11,139 nucleotides of DNA, from the NCBI GenBank assembly GCA_937957845.1, contig CALGOD010000698.1, positions 1 to 11,139 of the forward strand. The letters are read 5' to 3'. The position numbers and the translations under genes are program-made. The DNA comes from an uncultured Nocardiopsis sp. Its GTDB lineage: Bacteria > Actinomycetota > Actinomycetes > Streptosporangiales > Streptosporangiaceae. The notes under the pieces are model-generated. The model was given only the letters and a program-made list of their open reading frames with translations, did not search any database and was not told where the DNA came from. Positions 1 to 6,945 of this stretch are shown here, in pieces (positions within the stretch are counted from its first letter, which is position 1; each line of letters starts with the position of its first letter).

Positions 1-1776
1 ACCGGATCCGCCTCCCGATTCCGGGCACGCCCCTTCGCCCTGGTGTCCACACCCAGCGTGTGCGAGCACTGCGCCGACGGGTGCGCCCAGCGCACCGACC
101 ACCGGCGCGGCAAGGTCATGCGCCGCCTGGCCGGAGACGACCCGCAGGTCAACGAGGAGTGGAACTGTGACAAGGGGCGGTGGGCCTTCAGCTACACCAC
201 CCAGTCCGACCGCCTCTCCAACCCGCTGGTGCGCGACGAGGAGTCCCGTGCCCTGGAGTTCGCCTCCTGGCCCGAAGCGCTCGGTATGGCCGCACAGGGC
301 CTGTCCGCCGCGCGCGGTCGGGTCGGCGTGCTGGTCGGCGGTCGACTCACCTACGAGGACGCCTACGCCTACGCCAAGTTCGCCCGCGTGGCACTGGGCA
401 CCAACGACGTGGACGCCCGGGCCCGCGCCCACTCGCAGGAGGAGTCGGACTTCCTGGCCGCACACGTGGCCGGAACCCCGATCGGGGTGGACTTCACCGC
501 CTTGGAGAAGGCGCCCGCGGTCCTCCTGGCCGGATTCGAGCCCGAGGACGAGTCGCCGCTGGTCTTCCTGCGGCTGCGCAAGGGCGTGCGCAAGCGCGGC
601 CTGAAGGTCTACTCGGTCGCCTCGCACGCCAGCCTGGGCCTGACCAAGGCCAAGGGCACGCTGGTCAGGGCGGTACCGGGGGACGAAGGCCGTGTCCTGA
701 ACTCCCTCGACACCGACAACCCCGACGTCGTGGCCGCCCTGAACGAAGAGGGCGCGGTCATCATGGTGGGCGAACGCATGGCGGCGGTGCCCGGCGCCCT
801 GACCGCCGTCGCGGCCCTGGCCGAGCGGACCGGAGCCCGCCTGGCGTGGGTGCCGCGCCGCGCAGGCGAGCGTGGAGCCATCGACGCCGGAGCGCTGCCG
901 GGCCTGCTGCCCGGCGGACGACCCGTCACCGACGCCTCCGCCCGCGCGGAGGTGGCCCGTGCCTGGAACGTGGCCGAACTGCCCGCCGAACCCGGTCGCG
1001 ACACCTCGGCCATCATCGAGGCCGCCGCCGCGGGCGAGCTGGACGCCCTGCTCATCGCCGGGGTCGAGTTGGACGACCTGCCCGACCCCGAGGCCGCGCG
1101 CCGGGCCCTGGCCCGCGTGCCGTTCATCGTCAGCCTCGAACTGCGCGCCAGTGACGTCACCGATCGCGCCGACGTGGTGCTGCCGGTGGCCGCCGTGGCC
1201 GAGAAGTCCGGCACCTTCGTCAACTGGGAGGGCCGCCACAGGCCCTTCGGCACCACGCTCAAGGTGCCCGGCGCCCTGTCCGACCTGCGGGTGCTCTCCG
1301 CGATCGCCGACCAGATGGACGTGCACCTGGGTCTGCCCGACGCCGCGTCCGCCTACGGCGAGCTGATGGAGCTGGGCCTGTGGACGGGCGAGCGCACCGA
1401 GGCTCCGCGGGTGTGGCCCGTGGACGTCACCGTGCCCGGGCCCGGCCAGGCGGTCCTGTCCACCTGGCGACAGCTGCTCGGCACGGGCCGCATGGAGGAC
1501 GGCGAGCCCTACCTCGCCGGAACCGCGCGGCAGGCCCGCGCCTACCTGTCCAAGGCCACCGCCGACGAGGTCGGCGTGGCGGACGGTGGGATCCTCCACG
1601 TCACCGGTGAGCGCGGCACGGTCTCCGTGCCCGTGATCATCACCGACATCGCCGACCGCGTCGTGTGGCTCCCGGCCAACGCCGACGGCTGCGACGTACC
1701 CCGCGACCTGGGCGGCGGCGCCGGACAGACCGTCCTGCTGGCCCCGTCCACCACCGACTCCGGGAGGCACCAGTGA
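1..1776 (+). CDS. nuoG: NADH-quinone oxidoreductase subunit G (NuoG), 5' truncated
   Basis: Peripheral-arm subunit of complex I that carries iron-sulfur clusters passing electrons from NADH toward quinone. The frame is open from base 1, so the gene enters from the left. An internal GTG at 43 is not the start, because the preceding codons (…FRARPFAL) are typical NuoG sequence just before the cluster. The 591 visible residues begin with a CEHCADGC motif (Cys codons at 61, 70, 82) and a fourth Cys codon at 166, the spacing of the extra N7 [4Fe-4S] cluster. The long molybdopterin-oxidoreductase-like domain follows, including VTDRADVVLPVAAVAEKSG at about residues 384-402 of the visible part, and a C-terminal beta-rich domain of the dinucleotide-binding fold. 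The fold is ancestral; NuoG is not known to use molybdenum. The ferredoxin-like N-terminal third lies outside the window. The stop overlaps the nuoH start by four bases. Confidence 0.96.
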   Translation, partial: TGSASRFRARPFALVSTPSVCEHCADGCAQRTDHRRGKVMRRLAGDDPQVNEEWNCDKGRWAFSYTTQSDRLSNPLVRDEESRALEFASWPEALGMAAQGLSAARGRVGVLVGGRLTYEDAYAYAKFARVALGTNDVDARARAHSQEESDFLAAHVAGTPIGVDFTALEKAPAVLLAGFEPEDESPLVFLRLRKGVRKRGLKVYSVASHASLGLTKAKGTLVRAVPGDEGRVLNSLDTDNPDVVAALNEEGAVIMVGERMAAVPGALTAVAALAERTGARLAWVPRRAGERGAIDAGALPGLLPGGRPVTDASARAEVARAWNVAELPAEPGRDTSAIIEAAAAGELDALLIAGVELDDLPDPEAARRALARVPFIVSLELRASDVTDRADVVLPVAAVAEKSGTFVNWEGRHRPFGTTLKVPGALSDLRVLSAIADQMDVHLGLPDAASAYGELMELGLWTGERTEAPRVWPVDVTVPGPGQAVLSTWRQLLGTGRMEDGEPYLAGTARQARAYLSKATADEVGVADGGILHVTGERGTVSVPVIITDIADRVVWLPANADGCDVPRDLGGGAGQTVLLAPSTTDSGRHQ

Positions 1777-3140
1777 CCCCCGTCGCCCTCGATCCGCGTG
1801 TGGCCGCCACCCTGGCCTCCGAGGAGACGTTGAGCGCGTTCGGCAACGACCCGTGGTGGATCACCACCATCAAGGCACTGGCCATCTTCGTCTTCCTCAT
1901 GCTGTGCGTGTTGATGATGATCATGGCCGACCGCAAGGTCATGGGCCGGATGCAGCAGCGTCACGGACCGAACCGGATGGGCCCCTTCGGCCTGCTCCAG
2001 TCCCTCTTCGACGGCATCAAGCTCTCCCTGAAGGAGGACCTGATCCCGCGCGGGGTGGACCGGTTCGTCTACATCGCCGCACCGATGATCGCGGCCGTGC
2101 CCGCCTTCATCGCGTTCTCGGTCATCCCCATCGGACCCGAGGTGAACCTCTTCGGGGTCATCACCCCGCTCCAGCTCACCGACCTGCCCGTCGCGGCACT
2201 GGTGGTCCTGGCCACCGCCGCGTTGGGGGTGTACGGGTTCGTGCTCGGCGGCTGGGCCTCCCAGTCGCCCTACGCCCTGCTCGGTGGTCTGCGCGCCTCC
2301 GCGCAGGTGATCAGCTACGAGATCGCGATGGGCCTGTCCTTCGTCGCGGTCTTCATCATGTCGGGCACCCTGACCATGTCGGGGATCGTCGAGGCCCAGC
2401 GCGGACTGTGGTTCGCCGTGCTGCTCCTGCCGTCCTTCCTCATCTACCTGGTGACGATGGTCGGCGAGACCAACCGGCTGCCCTTCGACCTGGCCGAGGG
2501 CGAGGGCGAGCTCGTCGGCGGCTTCATGACCGAGTACGGGTCCATGAAGTTCACGATGTTCTTCCTCGCCGAGTACGTGAACATGTGCACGGTCGCCGCC
2601 GTGTCCGTCACGCTCTTCCTCGGCGGATGGCTCGCCCCGCCCGGGATCACCGCCTTCTTCCCCGGCGCGAACGAGGGCTGGTGGCCCGCCCTGTGGTGGC
2701 TGCTCAAGTTCGTCTGCGTGATGTTCCTGTTCATCTGGGTGCGGGGCAGCCTGCCCCGGGTGCGCTACGACCAGCTGATGAAGCTCGGCTGGAAGGTGCT
2801 CATCCCGATCCAGCTGGTGTGGATCACCGCCGTCGCCGTGGTGCGGATGCTCGTGCTGGAGGAGGCCTCCCCAGTGGTCATCGCCCTGGTGATCGTCGCC
2901 TTCACCGCCGCCACCGTGGCCGCGTTCTACGCCTGGGCGCGCCACGTGGGCCGCGAACGGGCCGAGGAGGCCCGCGAGCGCGCGGAGAACGCCCGACGCG
3001 CCCACAAGGACCCCGCCTTCGGTGGGTTCCCGGTGCCCCCGAGCACCGCCCCGCACTACGGCAGCAGCGTGCTCGCCGAACCGCCGCGGACGGCCGCCGC
3101 CGACCGCAACAAGAAGGGTGAGGAGGTTACCGGTGCTTGA
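1773..3140 (+). CDS. nuoH: NADH-quinone oxidoreductase subunit H (NuoH)
   Basis: Membrane subunit of complex I at the junction with the peripheral arm; it forms much of the quinone-binding chamber. It is 455 residues with about eight to nine hydrophobic segments. Family signatures are visible: GPNRMGPFGLLQSLFDGIK from residue 65, and ETNRLPFDLAEGEGELVGG from residue 232 ending in a TEY at 253-255, the acidic loop that lines the quinone cavity. The GTG start at 1773 is chosen because GGGAGG at 1762-1767 sits five bases upstream and it gives a 4-base GTGA overlap with nuoG. The frame is open further upstream to 1665, but that lies inside nuoG. After the last membrane segment (about residue 388) comes a tail of about 67 residues, first Arg/Glu/Ala-rich, then Pro-rich with FPVPPSTAP, which is absent from the shorter proteobacterial NuoH but, as I recall, common in actinobacteria. 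Confidence 0.97.
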   Translation: MTPVALDPRVAATLASEETLSAFGNDPWWITTIKALAIFVFLMLCVLMMIMADRKVMGRMQQRHGPNRMGPFGLLQSLFDGIKLSLKEDLIPRGVDRFVYIAAPMIAAVPAFIAFSVIPIGPEVNLFGVITPLQLTDLPVAALVVLATAALGVYGFVLGGWASQSPYALLGGLRASAQVISYEIAMGLSFVAVFIMSGTLTMSGIVEAQRGLWFAVLLLPSFLIYLVTMVGETNRLPFDLAEGEGELVGGFMTEYGSMKFTMFFLAEYVNMCTVAAVSVTLFLGGWLAPPGITAFFPGANEGWWPALWWLLKFVCVMFLFIWVRGSLPRVRYDQLMKLGWKVLIPIQLVWITAVAVVRMLVLEEASPVVIALVIVAFTAATVAAFYAWARHVGRERAEEARERAENARRAHKDPAFGGFPVPPSTAPHYGSSVLAEPPRTAAADRNKKGEEVTGA

Positions 3141-3690
3141 GTGGCTCAATCCCGTCAAGGGGTTCGGCGTCACCTTCCACACGATGTTCAAGAAGGTGCC
3201 GACCGTCGAGTACCCGGAGGTCAAGCGCCCCACGGCGCCGCGCTTCCACGGTAGGCACCAGCTGAACAGGTGGGCCGACGGCCTGGAGAAGTGCATCGGG
3301 TGCGAATTGTGCGCCTGGGCCTGCCCGGCCGACGCCATCTACGTGGAGGCCGGTGACAACACCGAGGACGACAGGTACTCGCCCGGTGAACGCTACGGCC
3401 GGGTGTACCAGATCAACTACCTGCGCTGCATCCTGTGCGGGCTGTGCGTCGAGGCCTGTCCCACACGGGCCCTGACCATGACCAACGAGTACGAGCTGGC
3501 CGACGACAACAGGCAGAGCCTGATCTGGACCAAGGAACAGCTGCTCGCCCCCCTCAAGGAGGGGATGGAGGCGCCTCCGCACCCGATGCGCCTGGGTGAG
3601 ACCGAGCAGGACTACTACGCCACCGGGCGCGGCCAGCACGGTTCGCAGGACGGACACGAGGCGCAGGAGAGCACGGAGGCAGTCCGTTGA
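3133..3690 (+). CDS. nuoI: NADH-quinone oxidoreductase subunit I (NuoI), 2x[4Fe-4S] ferredoxin-type
   Basis: Complex I subunit that holds the two 4Fe-4S clusters (N6a, N6b) relaying electrons to terminal cluster N2. It is 185 residues. Two textbook ferredoxin motifs are present: CIGCELCAWACP with Cys 54, 57, 60, 64, and CILCGLCVEACP with Cys 99, 102, 105, 109. An amphipathic N-terminal stretch, LNPVKGFGVTFHTMFKK (residues 5-21), fits docking on the membrane arm. The GTG at 3133 has AGGAGG at 3121-3126 six bases upstream and overlaps the nuoH end by eight bases. An in-frame upstream start at 3022 would lie deep in nuoH and is rejected. The C-terminus after about residue 163 is a hydrophilic Gly/Gln/Glu-rich tail without recognisable motif. 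Confidence 0.97.
   Translation: MLEWLNPVKGFGVTFHTMFKKVPTVEYPEVKRPTAPRFHGRHQLNRWADGLEKCIGCELCAWACPADAIYVEAGDNTEDDRYSPGERYGRVYQINYLRCILCGLCVEACPTRALTMTNEYELADDNRQSLIWTKEQLLAPLKEGMEAPPHPMRLGETEQDYYATGRGQHGSQDGHEAQESTEAVR
3675..3679 (+). promoter_or_regulatory. Ribosome binding site that fixes the TTG start of nuoJ
   Basis: GGAGG lies seven bases before TTG at 3687. No ATG or GTG at a suitable distance competes, so this site is the main evidence for the rare TTG start of nuoJ. Confidence 0.75.
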
Positions 3691-4697
3691 CCCCGCTCAC
3701 CAGTTCCCTTGGAAACGCACCGTTGGACGGGGCCGTGCACCTGGCGGCCCCCATCGGCGGCGGCGAGGAGGCCGTGTTCTGGATCCTGGGCGCCGTGGTC
3801 CTCCTCGGCGGCCTCGGAGTGGTCTTCTCCCGCAAGGCCGTGCACTCGGCCATGTCCATGGCGCTGACCATGGTCAGCCTGGCCGTCTTCTACGGCATCA
3901 ACACGGCGCCGTTCCTGATGGTCGTGCAGATCGTGGTCTACACCGGCGCCGTCCTGATGCTGTTCCTGTTCGTGCTGATGCTCGTCGGCGTCAGCTCCGC
4001 CGACTCGCTGGTGGAGACGATCAGCGGACAGCGGATCCTCACCGCCATCGTCGCGCTCGCCTTCATCGGCGCCCTGGTCACCGGTATCACCCGCATCTCC
4101 GTGGGCGACCCGGTCGGGCTGGGGGCCGGAGCCGCCGCCGCGGGCGGCACCATCCCATGGATCGCCGGTGAGCTGATCCTGCGCTACGTGGTCGCCTTCG
4201 AGGCCACCGGCGCGCTGCTCATCACCGCGGTCCTGGGCGCCATGGTCATGGCGCACACCGCCCGCACCAAGAAGCGCAACACCCAGAGGCAGATGTCGGA
4301 GGACCGTATCCGCGGGGACCACCCGACACCGCTGCCCGGACCGGGCACCTACGCGCGGCACAACGCGGTCGACATGCCCGCGCTGCTGCCGGACGGCACG
4401 GTCTCGCAGCTGTCCCTCAACCCGGTGCTCGCCGCGCGCGACCCCAAGTACCAGTCGAAGGTGCCCGACGAGGTGCGGGCCCGCCACACGCCCCTGGCCG
4501 GTGGCGCCTCGGACTCGGCGGAGTCCAAGGTCGTCGGCCCCGTGGTCGACGACCGGGCCCGACCGCAGGCGGAGACCGAGGGCGGACCGGTGGAGACCGG
4601 GACGCTGGTCTCCGACACGGGTGAGGACGCCGACGGCGAGGGCCGCAACGGCAAGAACGGCAACGGGCAGGAGGTCGAGTCCTCGTGGACCCGATGA
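3687..4697 (+). CDS. nuoJ: NADH-quinone oxidoreductase subunit J (NuoJ) with long C-terminal tail
   Basis: Membrane subunit of complex I next to NuoH and NuoK, part of the path linking quinone chemistry to the proton channels. About five membrane segments fall between residues 29 and 192. The family motif QIVVYTGAVLMLFLFVLML is at 81-99, with the conserved Tyr at 85. Translation starts at TTG 3687, giving a 4-base TTGA overlap with nuoI and a well-placed GGAGG upstream. At 336 residues it is much longer than E. coli NuoJ (184): residues 193-336 are hydrophilic. The proximal part of this tail (PTPLPGPGTYARHNAVDMP and following) resembles tails I recall from other actinobacterial NuoJ proteins. 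The last 60 or so residues are low-complexity Asp/Glu/Gly/Asn-rich and look unstructured. The 3' end overlaps nuoK by 13 bases. Confidence 0.95.
   Translation: MTPLTSSLGNAPLDGAVHLAAPIGGGEEAVFWILGAVVLLGGLGVVFSRKAVHSAMSMALTMVSLAVFYGINTAPFLMVVQIVVYTGAVLMLFLFVLMLVGVSSADSLVETISGQRILTAIVALAFIGALVTGITRISVGDPVGLGAGAAAAGGTIPWIAGELILRYVVAFEATGALLITAVLGAMVMAHTARTKKRNTQRQMSEDRIRGDHPTPLPGPGTYARHNAVDMPALLPDGTVSQLSLNPVLAARDPKYQSKVPDEVRARHTPLAGGASDSAESKVVGPVVDDRARPQAETEGGPVETGTLVSDTGEDADGEGRNGKNGNGQEVESSWTR
4669..4674 (+). promoter_or_regulatory. Ribosome binding site for nuoK
   Basis: AGGAGG inside the nuoJ 3' end. It is 10 bases before GTG 4685 and 19 bases before ATG 4694, so it supports the GTG as the nuoK start. 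Confidence 0.6.
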
Positions 4698-4984
4698 ACT
4701 ACATCGTCCTCGCGGCGCTGCTGTTCACCATCGGCGCCGTCGGCGTGCTGGTCAGGCGCAACGCGATCATCGTCTTCATGTGCGTGGAGCTGATGCTCAA
4801 CGCCTGCAACCTGGCGTTCGTCGCGTTCGCCCGGATGCACGGGGACATCGAAGGGCAGGTCATCGCCTTCTTCGTGATGGTCGTCGCCGCCGCCGAGGTG
4901 GTGGTCGGCCTCGCGATCATCATGCAGATCTTCCGAACCCGCAGGTCCGCGTCGCTCGATGACGCGAACCTGCTCAAGCACTAG
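4685..4984 (+). CDS. nuoK: NADH-quinone oxidoreductase subunit K (NuoK)
   Basis: Small antiporter-like (MrpC-type) membrane subunit of complex I. It is 99 residues with three membrane helices at about 6-23, 27-48 and 59-82. The two buried glutamates needed for proton transfer are present: Glu35 in FMCVELMLNACN and Glu71 in VVAAAEVVVG, matching E. coli Glu36 and Glu72. The start is taken as GTG 4685 (MDPMNY…) rather than ATG 4694, because of the spacing to AGGAGG and because actinobacterial NuoK, as I remember it, begins with a similar MNPVNY-type end. Length is normal for the family. The gene overlaps nuoJ by 13 bases and is followed by an 8-base gap before nuoL. Confidence 0.96.
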   Translation: MDPMNYIVLAALLFTIGAVGVLVRRNAIIVFMCVELMLNACNLAFVAFARMHGDIEGQVIAFFVMVVAAAEVVVGLAIIMQIFRTRRSASLDDANLLKH

Positions 4985-4992
4985 AAGGCGGA

Positions 4993-6942
4993 GTGGCAGT
5001 GACATCTCACGCTTACCTCGCCGCCGACCCCGTGGTGGCGACCGCGGCCGACAGTGCCGTGCTGTCGGGCGCCTGGCTGCTCATCGCCATGCCGCTCGCG
5101 GGCGCGGCGATCCTGCTGCTCGGCGGCAGGCGCACCGACACATGGGGGCACTGGCCGGCCACGGCCCTGCCGGTGGCCTCCTTCGCCTGGGCCGTCCTGG
5201 TCCTGTTCGAACTGCTCGGCAGAGCCCCCGACGCGCGCAGCGTCTCCGTCCCCGTCTACGAGTGGTTCTCCGTCGGATCCTTCACCGCCGGCGTGGACCT
5301 TCTGGTGGATCCGCTCTCGATCAGCTTCGTCCTGCTCATCACCTTCGTGGGCTCGCTGATCCACGTCTACTCCATCGGCTACATGGCCGAGGACCCCGAC
5401 AGGCGGCGCTTCTTCGCCTACCTGAACCTGTTCGTGGCGGCCATGCTCGTGCTGGTGCTCGCGGACAACTTCGTCCTGCTCTTCTTCGGTTGGGAGGGCG
5501 TGGGTCTGGCCTCCTACCTGCTCATCGGGTTCTGGCAGTACAAGAACTCCGCGGCGGTGGCCGCCAAGAAGGCCTTCCTCATCAACCGGGTCGGTGACCT
5601 GGGCCTGCTCGTCGCGATCATGATCATGTTCGCGGTGCTGGGCGCGGTCAGCTTCAGCGACGTGTTCGCCGCCGTCCCGGGCGCGAGCGACGGCGTGCTG
5701 CTGGCCATCGGGTTGCTGCTCCTGCTGGGCGCCTGCGGCAAGTCCGCGCAGCTGCCGCTTCAGGCCTGGCTGCTCGACGCCATGGAGGGTCCGACCCCGG
5801 TGTCCGCGCTCATCCACGCGGCCACCATGGTCACCGCGGGCGTGTACCTCATCGTGCGCGCCGGACCGATCTTCGAGGGTGCCCCGGTCGCCCAGACAGT
5901 GGTCACCGTCGTGGGAGCGGCCACCATGCTGGCCGGTGGGATCATCGCCTCCGCCAAGGACGACATCAAGAAGTCCCTGGCGGGATCCACGATGAGCCAG
6001 ATCGGCATGATGGTCCTGGCCGCCGGGCTGGGCCCGATCGGGTACGTGGCCGCCATCGCCCACCTGATCACCCACGGCTTCTTCAAGGCCGGACTGTTCC
6101 TGGGCGCCGGATCCGTCATGCACGGCATGAACGAGGGCGTGGACATGCGCAGGTACGGCGGATTGGCGAGGATCATGCCGATCACCTTCGCCACCTTCGG
6201 CCTGGGCTACCTGGCCATCATCGGCTTCCCGCTGCTGTCGGGGTGGTGGACCAAGGAGAGCATCATCTCCGCGGCCTTCGGCCTGGGCGGCACCCAGGGC
6301 ATGGTGCTCGGGACCACGGTGATCGTCGGCGCCGGCCTGACCGCCTTCTACATGTCGCGGATGGTCTTCATGACCTTCTTCGGCGAGAAGCGCTGGGAGA
6401 AGGGCGTGAACCCGCACGAGTCGCCGGTGAGCATGACCGCCCCCATGGTGGTCCTGGCCGTCGGCTCGGTCGCTCTGGGCGCCTTCCTGGTGCTCGGGGA
6501 CCGGTTCGCGAACTTCCTGGCACCGACCATCGGCGCCCAGCCGCACCACTTCGACGTGGTGCACGCCTTCACCGCGCCCTACGGCCTGGCCGCCCTGGCC
6601 ATGCTGGCCGTCGGCGTGGCCGCCGCCTGGGCGATGTACCTGCGCAGGCCGGTGGCCCGCACCGCTCCCAAGGGCAACCTCGTGACCGTCGCCGCCAGCC
6701 GTGAGCTGTACGGCAACGAGATCAACGAGGGCCTGTTCATGCGGCCCGGCCAGCAGCTCACCAGGGCCCTGCTCGTCATCGAGGACAAGGTCATCGACGG
6801 AGCGGTCAACGGGCTCGGTGCGGGTGTACGCGACTCCTCCCGGGGACTGGGCCGTGCCCAGACCGGGTTCGCCCGCACATACGCGCTCACCATGCTCTTC
6901 GGCGCCGTCATCGTCGCCGCGACGCTGGTTGTGAGGTTGTAG
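4993..6942 (+). CDS. nuoL: NADH-quinone oxidoreductase subunit L (NuoL)
   Basis: Distal antiporter-like (Mrp-type) proton-pumping subunit of complex I. It is 649 residues, slightly longer than E. coli NuoL (613). Key features: GWEGVGLASYLLIGFW with Glu168 (the TM5 glutamate, E. coli Glu144); GKSAQLPLQAWLLDAMEGPT with Lys250; SALIHAATMVTAG with His275; and THGFFKAGLFLGAGSVMHG in the second half-channel. The C-terminal third has the charged stretch expected for the long lateral helix, and a final membrane helix just before the end (TMLFGAVIVAATLVV). The start is uncertain between GTG 4993 (AAGG 4985-4988, 4-base spacer) and GTG 4999 (GGAG 4990-4993, 5-base spacer); they differ by two residues. 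About 25 residues precede the first membrane helix. Confidence 0.97.
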   Translation: MAVTSHAYLAADPVVATAADSAVLSGAWLLIAMPLAGAAILLLGGRRTDTWGHWPATALPVASFAWAVLVLFELLGRAPDARSVSVPVYEWFSVGSFTAGVDLLVDPLSISFVLLITFVGSLIHVYSIGYMAEDPDRRRFFAYLNLFVAAMLVLVLADNFVLLFFGWEGVGLASYLLIGFWQYKNSAAVAAKKAFLINRVGDLGLLVAIMIMFAVLGAVSFSDVFAAVPGASDGVLLAIGLLLLLGACGKSAQLPLQAWLLDAMEGPTPVSALIHAATMVTAGVYLIVRAGPIFEGAPVAQTVVTVVGAATMLAGGIIASAKDDIKKSLAGSTMSQIGMMVLAAGLGPIGYVAAIAHLITHGFFKAGLFLGAGSVMHGMNEGVDMRRYGGLARIMPITFATFGLGYLAIIGFPLLSGWWTKESIISAAFGLGGTQGMVLGTTVIVGAGLTAFYMSRMVFMTFFGEKRWEKGVNPHESPVSMTAPMVVLAVGSVALGAFLVLGDRFANFLAPTIGAQPHHFDVVHAFTAPYGLAALAMLAVGVAAAWAMYLRRPVARTAPKGNLVTVAASRELYGNEINEGLFMRPGQQLTRALLVIEDKVIDGAVNGLGAGVRDSSRGLGRAQTGFARTYALTMLFGAVIVAATLVVRL

Positions 6943-6945
6943 ACA

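Noticed and set aside
1542..3338. Long minus-strand open frame opposite nuoG end, nuoH and nuoI
   Set aside because: Low-complexity His/Gly/Glu-rich translation, no recognisable family, fully antisense to conserved complex I genes.
4981..6564. Long minus-strand open frame opposite nuoL
   Set aside because: Same GC-bias shadow pattern, with His/Gln/Glu/Gly-rich composition and no motifs.
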